Source of the DNA: Bacteroidales bacterium
GTDB lineage: Bacteria; Bacteroidota; Bacteroidia; Bacteroidales; VadinHA17
Direction of reading: 5' to 3'
NCBI GenBank assembly: GCA_003501665.1
Contig: DNOQ01000207.1
Span: forward strand, 1-7,155
Length of the DNA: 7,155 nucleotides
A program made the translations under genes and the position numbers. The notes below the pieces were generated by a model, which searched no databases, had not been told where the DNA came from, and worked only from the letters and a program-made list of their open reading frames with translations. Positions within the stretch are counted from its first letter, which is position 1. The number at the start of each line of letters is the position of its first letter. Positions 1-5,753 of the stretch are shown here, piece after piece.

Positions 1-1700
1 TGCTGACAGTCTCCTGCTCGGAGGATTTTCTTGATATCAAACCTTTTGGTTCCCTGAGCGAAACTACTCTGTCTACTGAAGCCGGGTTGAATAATCTTCT
101 GATAGGGGCTTATTCTGTACTGGCAAACGGAAGTTACTTACTTTCGAACGGTGTTATCCGTGGAACTGATGACGAATGTATAGGTACAGAGACAGGCGTT
201 AGTACATGGAATGCTTTTATGTATACTATTGATGCCGGTAACGGTGCATGGGTCCATTATTATAGTGGTGTTTTACGCTGCAATGAGGTATTGAAGTTAC
301 TTCCCAAAGTCCAGAATATTCCAGCCGCAAATGCACTTCAGATTGAAGCTGAGGCAAGGTTCCTGCGTGCTCATTATTATTTTGAGCTGGTAAAACTTTT
401 CAGAAATATCCCGTGGATAGATGAAACAATCAGTTATGGTGAAAAGAATTACCTGGTGCCAAATACAGTTGACATATATCCTAAAATTGAAGCTGACATG
501 AAGTTTGCTGCAGATAATCTTACCGAGACAAAGGGACAGGTTGGAAGAGCCAACAAATGGGCTGCAAAATGCTATCTTGCAAAAGTATACATGTTCCAGC
601 ATAAATTTGCTCTTGCTAAACCATTACTGGAAGAGGCAATTGCTAACGGAAAAACATCCAACAATAAGAAATATGCACTTCAGGCAGAATATAACCTGAA
701 TTTCATTCAAAGAGGTAAAAACAGTGCTGAGGCTGTATTTACTGCACAAATGGATATCAGCGATCTTGCAAAATCAGGTAACGGTAATCCCATGAAACAG
801 TATAATGGCACATATGGCGGCCCTGCAACATGTTGTTACGGATGGTCGCAACCTACATTTGATGCGGTTGATGCATACCAGACTGATTCAGAAACAGGCC
901 TGCCCCTGACAGATACATATATGAACACCCCTGTTCCTCATGATAACGGACTCACTTCCGCACAACCATTCACACCATATACCGGAACACTCGATTCCAG
1001 GCTGGACTGGTGTGTCGGACGGAGAGGTATTCCATATCGTGACTGGGGAGTTCATCCCGGCAAAGCCTGGGTAAGAAATCAATTCAATGCCGGACCTTAC
1101 AATGCTCTTAAAAATATTGTTGAACAGGCAAGAAAGGCAACAGATCAGGGGAATGGAGGCGCCTCAAATAATCCGTTCAATATTATCCGGTTTGCCGATG
1201 TTTTGCTGTGGGCTGCTGAGTGTGAAGTGGAAATAGGCAGTCTGGCCAAAGCAGAAGAATATGTGAACATTGTGAGGGCTCGTGCTGCAGATCCTGTCAG
1301 CTGGGTGAAAAAGTATAAAGATAATGCCAAACCCCTGGATGGATTTACAGATGAGCCAGCGGCAAATTATAAAGTAGGCCTCTATACCGGACAGTTTGCA
1401 GCAAATGGCAAATCGTATGCCCGTAAAGCAGTTCAGATGGAAAGAAGACTGGAACTGGCAATGGAAGATCATCGCTTTTTTGACATGGTCCGTTGGGATG
1501 GATATGATTTTAATATTGTTACGTGGATAAATGCTTATATGGCACGTGACGGTGTGAGATATCTGAACACCAACAATAATTATTTGAAAGGTGCTACGTT
1601 CGAAAAGCCTAAACATCTTTATCTCCCGATTCCTCTAACACAGATTGACCTGAGTTATAAAGAGGGTCAGTCAGTATTAGTCCAGAATCCGGGCTGGTAG
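1..1700 (+). CDS. SusD/RagB family outer-membrane glycan-binding lipoprotein, 5' partial
   Basis: The frame is open from base 3 to the TAG at 1698-1700, giving 565 visible residues. The true start and most of the signal peptide lie left of the window. The first residues read LTVSC-SEDFLDIKP, a lipobox with the lipidated Cys at 15-17 followed by the SusD opening 'FLDxxPxxxLSE'. Further SusD hallmarks, numbered from base 3: AEARFLRAHYYFEL (about 116-129, first TPR-like helices), RANKWAAKCYLAKVYM (about 182-197), RLDWCVGRRGIPYRDWG (about 333-349), NIIRFADVLLWAAE (about 393-406), ERRLELAMEDHRFFDMVRW (about 480-498), LPIP (541-544) and the C-terminal NPGW. Known for the family: it sits on the cell surface, caps a SusC TonB-dependent transporter and delivers oligosaccharides to it. 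The length is normal and the 3' end intact. SusC should lie immediately upstream. The glycan cannot be read from the sequence, but the downstream oxidoreductases suggest a glycoside substrate. Confidence 0.95.
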   Translation, partial: LTVSCSEDFLDIKPFGSLSETTLSTEAGLNNLLIGAYSVLANGSYLLSNGVIRGTDDECIGTETGVSTWNAFMYTIDAGNGAWVHYYSGVLRCNEVLKLLPKVQNIPAANALQIEAEARFLRAHYYFELVKLFRNIPWIDETISYGEKNYLVPNTVDIYPKIEADMKFAADNLTETKGQVGRANKWAAKCYLAKVYMFQHKFALAKPLLEEAIANGKTSNNKKYALQAEYNLNFIQRGKNSAEAVFTAQMDISDLAKSGNGNPMKQYNGTYGGPATCCYGWSQPTFDAVDAYQTDSETGLPLTDTYMNTPVPHDNGLTSAQPFTPYTGTLDSRLDWCVGRRGIPYRDWGVHPGKAWVRNQFNAGPYNALKNIVEQARKATDQGNGGASNNPFNIIRFADVLLWAAECEVEIGSLAKAEEYVNIVRARAADPVSWVKKYKDNAKPLDGFTDEPAANYKVGLYTGQFAANGKSYARKAVQMERRLELAMEDHRFFDMVRWDGYDFNIVTWINAYMARDGVRYLNTNNNYLKGATFEKPKHLYLPIPLTQIDLSYKEGQSVLVQNPGW

Positions 1701-1713
1701 TACGGATGAATTG

Positions 1714-1812
1714 ATGGTCAATATTTTTAAACCTCTATGTTTCAGACATAAAATTAACTGAATAAAAGAGGTAGAGTATAGTCTGTTAAAACATAGAGGT
1801 TTAATTGACCAT
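1714..1812. repeat. Long imperfect inverted repeat / hairpin between susD and the oxidoreductase array
   Basis: Three stems nest exactly: 1714-1722 with 1804-1812 (9 bp), 1728-1742 with 1789-1803 (15 bp, taaacctctatgttt), and 1743-1747 with 1781-1785 (5 bp). There is a 5-nt bulge on the left (1723-1727), a 3-nt bulge on the right (1786-1788) and a 33-nt AT-rich loop. That is 29 paired positions in 99 nt. It begins 14 bp after the susD stop and ends 38 bp before the next ATG. It could be a terminator or attenuator, a processing or stabilising structure that sets different levels for susCD and the downstream genes, or a small inverted-repeat element. No proper T-tract follows the right arm (only atatttaatt), and I see no target-site duplication. 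The inverted repeat is certain; the function is inferred. Confidence 0.75.
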
Positions 1813-1849
1813 ATTTAATTATTTATCTATTAATGAAAAAAGAATCAAA

Positions 1850-3109
1850 ATGAAAACCGAAAACCCGGGAATGCAAAAAAGCCGGCGCAAATTCATAAGT
1901 ATGGCAGGAGCGGGATTTGCCTCATTTGCCATTGCACCTCACATAATAATGACTCCACAGGAAAAGCCTTCACCTCAGACAACTGAAGAATCTGAATGGG
2001 AGAAGGATCCTTCAAAAGGATGGGTACCGGTTTCCAATCGTAAGATACGTGTTGGCCTTGTCGGATATGGTGCCAGTAAATTTGCTGCTGCATTTGGATT
2101 CCAAAACCATCCTAATGTAGAAGTTGTGGCAGTAAGTGATCTTTTCCCCGATCGCTGTGCAGAACTGGCAAAAGTGACAAAATGTAAAAAGACCTACCCA
2201 TCACTGGAGGAGCTGGTAAAAGATAACAAAATAGAAGCTGTATTTGTTGCCACTGATGCCCCTGGCCATGTGCGTCATTGTATAGAGGTTTTAAAACATG
2301 GTAAACATGTGGCCTGTGCAGTGCCTGCAGTTTTTGGATCACTTGAGGATGCGGATTTGCTTTTTGAGGCAGTAAAAAAGAGCGGTCTCAAATATATGAT
2401 GTTTGAAACTTCCTGTTTCCGGGCGGATAATTATGCCATGCGCCAGATCTATAATGCCGGAGGTTTTGGAAAATTAGTTTATTCAGAAGGTGAATATTTT
2501 CACGGACCATCCCTGAGTCCGGCTCCTGCACCAACCCCGGCTAAAACAAAAACCACTGTCCCATCTTCATATAATGGCTGGCGCGATGGGGTAATCCCTC
2601 AGTGGTACCCAACGCACTCCAATGCTTATTATGTAGGGGTGACCAATGGTAGTTTTACAGAAGTTTCCTGCCTTGGAATGGAAAGTTTAAGAGAGATCAA
2701 CAAAGGAGGGAAAAACCAGTATAATAATCCTTTTGCCACGGAAATTGCATTATTGAGGACCAGCGAAGGAGGGATGGCTCGTATGGGAGTAAGCTGGGAT
2801 ACTCCGGGCTTCGGTGGCGAAATGGGTCGTATACGTGGTCAGAAAGGTTCATACTATGGGAAATACCAGGGACTTGAAAAAGACCTTCCTGGTTTAGTTC
2901 GCCCACCTCTTCCTCCGGGAGTGCCTGCCGGTGGCCATGGAGGTTCTCATGGTCCTCTTATGAATGAATTTGTTTTATCATTATTACAGGATCGAAACCC
3001 GCTTGTTGATATTGCAATGTCCTTAAATATGACAGTTGCAGGTGTTGTAGCCCACCAGTCTGCAATGAATGACGGAGAATGGATGAAAATACCTCAATAC
3101 AGACTTTAA
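1850..3109 (+). CDS. Tat-exported Gfo/Idh/MocA oxidoreductase, GH109-like (paralogue 1)
   Basis: 419 residues. ATG 1850 is preferred over an in-frame TTG at 1805, because the TTG lies in the hairpin arm and the ATG gives an N-terminus colinear with paralogue 2. Residues 11-35 are a Tat signal (SRRKFI, then AGAGFASFAIAP). A charged, conserved arm follows (about 36-66). The Rossmann fold has VGYGAS at 71-76 and AVSD ending at D97, probably the NAD ribose-binding acid. The usual catalytic EKP motif reads AVP (157-159). Candidate active-site residues by comparison with GH109 are E186 (FETS), Y216 (GEY) and H256 (YPTH); GGHGGSHG is at 361-368. Unlike its sisters it has a Pro/Thr-rich insertion (about 219-240) and GVSW at 313-316 where they have (A/C)RSx. 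Predicted role: periplasmic NAD(P)-dependent oxidation or cleavage of a glycoside. Family membership is secure, but hydrolase versus dehydrogenase activity is not. It is probably cotranscribed with the following paralogues. Confidence 0.9.
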   Translation: MKTENPGMQKSRRKFISMAGAGFASFAIAPHIIMTPQEKPSPQTTEESEWEKDPSKGWVPVSNRKIRVGLVGYGASKFAAAFGFQNHPNVEVVAVSDLFPDRCAELAKVTKCKKTYPSLEELVKDNKIEAVFVATDAPGHVRHCIEVLKHGKHVACAVPAVFGSLEDADLLFEAVKKSGLKYMMFETSCFRADNYAMRQIYNAGGFGKLVYSEGEYFHGPSLSPAPAPTPAKTKTTVPSSYNGWRDGVIPQWYPTHSNAYYVGVTNGSFTEVSCLGMESLREINKGGKNQYNNPFATEIALLRTSEGGMARMGVSWDTPGFGGEMGRIRGQKGSYYGKYQGLEKDLPGLVRPPLPPGVPAGGHGGSHGPLMNEFVLSLLQDRNPLVDIAMSLNMTVAGVVAHQSAMNDGEWMKIPQYRL

Positions 3110-3171
3110 TACCATATTAAAATTTGATCATTACAAGGGCATTTATTTCATAGTCATATAAAACAGTCAAA

Positions 3172-4389
3172 ATGGAAAAAGAAAAATCAGGAATACAAAA
3201 AAGCCGGCGCAAATTCATAGGTATGGCAGGAGCAGGATTTGCATCATTTGCCGTTGCTCCACACATAATTATGACTCCGCAGGAAAAGCCTTCACCTCAG
3301 ACTACTGAAGAATCTGAATGGGAAAAGGATCCTTCAAAAGGATGGTTTCCTGTTTCCGATCGTAAGTTACGGGTTGGTCTTGTAGGATATGGCTATTCGA
3401 AATTCAGTGCTGCGTTTGGTTTCCAGAACCATCCGAATGTAGAAATTACGGCTGTCAGTGACCTGATACCCGAAAGATGTGCTGAATTGGCGAAAGTAAC
3501 AAAATGTAATAAAACATATCCGTCGCTTGAAGAACTGGTGAAGGACGATAAAATTGAGGCGGTTTTTGTAGCTACCGACCCGCCTAATCATCCTAAACAT
3601 TGTATTGATGTTCTGAAACATGGCAAACATGTCGCTACTGCAGTACCTGTAACGTATGGTTCAATTGAAGAGGGAGAACAGCTGTTAGAGGAAGTGAAAA
3701 AAAGCGGACTGAAATTTATGATGTTTGAAACTTCCTGTTTCCGGGCTGATAATTATGCCATGCGACAGATCTATAATGCAGGTGGTTTTGGCAAAATAGT
3801 ATATTCCGAAGGAGAATATTATCACTATGGTGAGAAACCTCTACCATCTTTTAACGGTTGGCGTAATGGAGGACCCCCGCAATGGTACCCAACTCATTCC
3901 AATGCTTATTATGTAGGTATTACAAATGGTACTTTTACTGAAGTTTCATGCCTTGGAATGCCAAGCGGGAGAGATATACATAAACCAGGGAACAATCGTT
4001 ACAATAATATCTTTTCAACGGAGATAGCTCTGTTCCGGACAAGCGAAGGCGGTATGTCGAGAATGGCAAGAAGTGGTGACACTTATGGATTTGGAGCTGA
4101 GGCAGGCCGCGTCCGGGGTCAGAGAGGTTCTTATTACAATAGATATGAAGGACTGGAAAAGAATCTGCCGGTTCTCAGAAGGCCCCCCCTTCCACCAGGT
4201 GTTCCTCCGGGTGGTCATGGAGGATCACATGGCCCGCTGATGAATGAGTTTATCCTGTCAATCCTTCAGGACCGCACCCCTTTGGTGGATATAGCTATGT
4301 CATTGAATATGACTGTTTCAGGGATTGTTGCTCATGAATCAGCCATGAAGGATGGTGAGTGGATGAAAATCCCACAATATAAATTATAA
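3172..4389 (+). CDS. Tat-exported Gfo/Idh/MocA oxidoreductase, GH109-like (paralogue 2)
   Basis: 405 residues, starting at ATG 3172, which follows an A-rich stretch 62 bp after paralogue 1. Residues 11-35 form the Tat signal (SRRKFIGMAGAGFASFAVAP). Residues 9-58 differ from paralogue 1 at only two positions, and the DNA there is 140/150 identical by hand count. The Rossmann fold has VGYGYS (71-76) and D97; the EKP position reads AVP (157-159). Candidate active-site residues are E186, Y216 and H242, with GGHGGSHG at 347-354. It has the short version of the variable loop (YGEKPLPSFNGW, about 219-230). Its middle (DPPNHPKHCIDV and VTYGSIEEGEQ) is the most divergent of the four, so it may differ in cofactor-domain contacts. 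Its C-terminal block (GAEAGRVRGQRGS) pairs with paralogue 3 rather than 1. Predicted to be a periplasmic, cofactor-loaded sugar oxidoreductase or redox glycosidase; the substrate is unknown. Confidence 0.9.
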   Translation: MEKEKSGIQKSRRKFIGMAGAGFASFAVAPHIIMTPQEKPSPQTTEESEWEKDPSKGWFPVSDRKLRVGLVGYGYSKFSAAFGFQNHPNVEITAVSDLIPERCAELAKVTKCNKTYPSLEELVKDDKIEAVFVATDPPNHPKHCIDVLKHGKHVATAVPVTYGSIEEGEQLLEEVKKSGLKFMMFETSCFRADNYAMRQIYNAGGFGKIVYSEGEYYHYGEKPLPSFNGWRNGGPPQWYPTHSNAYYVGITNGTFTEVSCLGMPSGRDIHKPGNNRYNNIFSTEIALFRTSEGGMSRMARSGDTYGFGAEAGRVRGQRGSYYNRYEGLEKNLPVLRRPPLPPGVPPGGHGGSHGPLMNEFILSILQDRTPLVDIAMSLNMTVSGIVAHESAMKDGEWMKIPQYKL

Positions 4390-4450
4390 CCCAAATAGTG
4401 TCTGATTTCATAGTAACCTTTTAGAATTAAAATCATAATCACATATATTA

Positions 4451-5677
4451 ATGGACAAGTCAAAGCATCAGATAAACCGGCGTAAATTTCTGAGTACTGC
4501 CGGAGCAGGATTTGCATCATTTGCAATTCTGCCTAATATTATGGTCAATCAGCAGGAAAAATCCTCAATCCGGAGTAATGAAGAACCTTCCTGGGAACAG
4601 GATCCCACACAAGGCTGGATTCCTGTTTCAGATCGTAAGATACGTGTTGGCCTGGTTGGTTATGGCGCAAGTAAATTTGCAGCCGCATTTAGCTTTCAGC
4701 ACCATCCGAACGTGGAGGTGATTGCTGTAAGTGATCTTTTCCCGGACCGTTGTGCTGAACTGGCAAAAGTGACAAAATGTAACAAGACCTACCCGTCACT
4801 GGAGGAGATGGTAAAAGACGACAAAATAGAAGCTGTGTTTGTTGCCACCGACGCCCCGGGTCATGCTCGTCATTGTATAGAGGTTTTAAAGCATGGTAAA
4901 CATGTGGCTTGTGCAGTACCCGCAGTTTTCGGGTCGCTTGAGGATGCGGATTTGCTTTTTGAGGCAGTAAAGAAGAGCGGCCTTAAATACATGATGTTCG
5001 AAACTTCCTGTTATCGCCCAGATAATTACGCCATGCGGCAAATCTATAATGCCGGAGTTTTTGGAAAAATAGTTTATGCAGAAGGAGAGTACTATGGTGG
5101 TGGTATGCCTACACCAACATCAACAGGTACACCTTCTTATAAAAACTGGCGTGTCGGAATGCCTCCGCAATGGTATTGTACCCATGGTGATGCGTATTTC
5201 GTAGGAGTGACTAATGGAAGTTTTACCGAAGTATCCTGTCTGGGAATGCAAAGCTTAAGCCTGACCCGGCAACCCGGAAAGAATGTATACAATAATCCTT
5301 TTGGTACTGAAATAGCCCTGCACCGGACAAGTGAAGGAGGAATGGCCCGTATGGCAAGAAGCAATGATACTCCCGGTTTTGGTGCTGAAGCAGGAAGGGT
5401 TCGAGGACAAAGAGGCTCCTTTTACGGGAAATACGAAGGACTTGAAAAGAATCTTCCGGATCTGAATCGCCCCCCTCTTCCCCCTGGTGTGGAACCCGGG
5501 GGCCATGGTGGTTCTCACGGACCATTGATGAATGAATTTGTACTTTCCATTCTCGAAGATCGCAAACCACTTGTGGATATTGCAATGGCTTTGAATATGA
5601 CTGTTGGAGGAATTGTGGCACATGCATCTGCAATGAAAAATGGCGAATGGATGAAAATCCCGCAATATAAATTCTGA
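4451..5677 (+). CDS. Tat-exported Gfo/Idh/MocA oxidoreductase, GH109-like (paralogue 3)
   Basis: 408 residues from ATG 4451, 61 bp after paralogue 2. The Tat motif is NRRKFLS (residues 9-15), followed by AGAGFASFAILPNIM. The arm keeps its acidic and Trp-containing character (EEPSWEQDPTQGW) but is otherwise different from those of paralogues 1 and 2. The Rossmann fold has VGYGAS (69-74) and D95; the EKP position reads AVP (155-157). Candidate active-site residues are E184, Y214 and H245 (YCTH), with GGHGGSHG at 350-357. Residues 111-187 differ from paralogue 1 at only four of 77 positions and its DNA matches at 207/231 positions, yet the leader and C-terminal domain are much less alike. The variable loop is Gly/Thr/Pro-rich (GGGMPTPTSTGTPS, 216-229). 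It is unique in having TH-GDAYF where paralogues 1 and 2 have TH-SNAYY, so its active-site edge may differ. Predicted role as for the sister proteins; the substrate is unknown. Confidence 0.9.
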   Translation: MDKSKHQINRRKFLSTAGAGFASFAILPNIMVNQQEKSSIRSNEEPSWEQDPTQGWIPVSDRKIRVGLVGYGASKFAAAFSFQHHPNVEVIAVSDLFPDRCAELAKVTKCNKTYPSLEEMVKDDKIEAVFVATDAPGHARHCIEVLKHGKHVACAVPAVFGSLEDADLLFEAVKKSGLKYMMFETSCYRPDNYAMRQIYNAGVFGKIVYAEGEYYGGGMPTPTSTGTPSYKNWRVGMPPQWYCTHGDAYFVGVTNGSFTEVSCLGMQSLSLTRQPGKNVYNNPFGTEIALHRTSEGGMARMARSNDTPGFGAEAGRVRGQRGSFYGKYEGLEKNLPDLNRPPLPPGVEPGGHGGSHGPLMNEFVLSILEDRKPLVDIAMALNMTVGGIVAHASAMKNGEWMKIPQYKF

Positions 5678-5688
5678 TTATGCCATGA

Positions 5689-5700
5689 CCGGTTAACCGG
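5689..5700. other. Short perfect palindrome CCGG-TTAA-CCGG
   Basis: A 12-bp palindrome that can fold as a 4-bp GC stem with a TTAA loop, 11 bp after the paralogue 3 stop codon. Five T residues follow 10 bp downstream (5711-5715). It could be a weak 3'-end structure or a protein-binding site. It is too short and too far from the T-tract to call a terminator, and it may be chance. Confidence 0.25.
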
Positions 5701-5753
5701 AATAATTGACTTTTTGGTTATTTAGTTATATCTGTAAGAGAAAATAATATAAT

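Noticed and set aside
1164..1616. Minus-strand open frame of 150 codons inside the SusD-like gene
   Set aside because: It is antisense to a strongly conserved coding region, matches no family I recognise, and its Cys/His/Ile-rich composition is typical of a shadow frame.
87..1700. Start of the SusD-like gene at TTG 87
   Set aside because: The frame is open to the left edge, and the residues before 87 include the lipobox Cys and the conserved FLDxxP segment, so the true start is outside the window.
1722..1743. TAnnTTTG-like sequences at 1722-1729 and 1736-1743 in the spacer after susD
   Set aside because: Each has a mismatch at the last base, no TTTG lies at the right distance upstream, and both are in the hairpin arm in AT-rich DNA.
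1714..1812. Insertion sequence or CRISPR repeat
   Set aside because: There is no transposase, no regularly spaced repeats and no target duplication; only a single inverted repeat is visible.
1805..1849. TTG start at 1805 giving a 15-residue longer paralogue 1
   Set aside because: It lies in the hairpin arm and adds residues with no counterpart in the other copies. ATG 1850 gives an N-terminus matching paralogue 2 residue for residue in length.
5223..5665. Two overlapping minus-strand open frames of 136 codons inside paralogue 3
   Set aside because: Both are antisense to the conserved C-terminal domain and overlap each other in different frames; they reflect composition rather than genes.
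5713..5734. Possible Bacteroidota promoter before paralogue 4 (TTTG at 5713-5716, TATATCTG at 5727-5734)
   Set aside because: The -7 element has one mismatch to TAnnTTTG, and the 10-bp gap is far shorter than the roughly 20 bp expected, so it is not supported.
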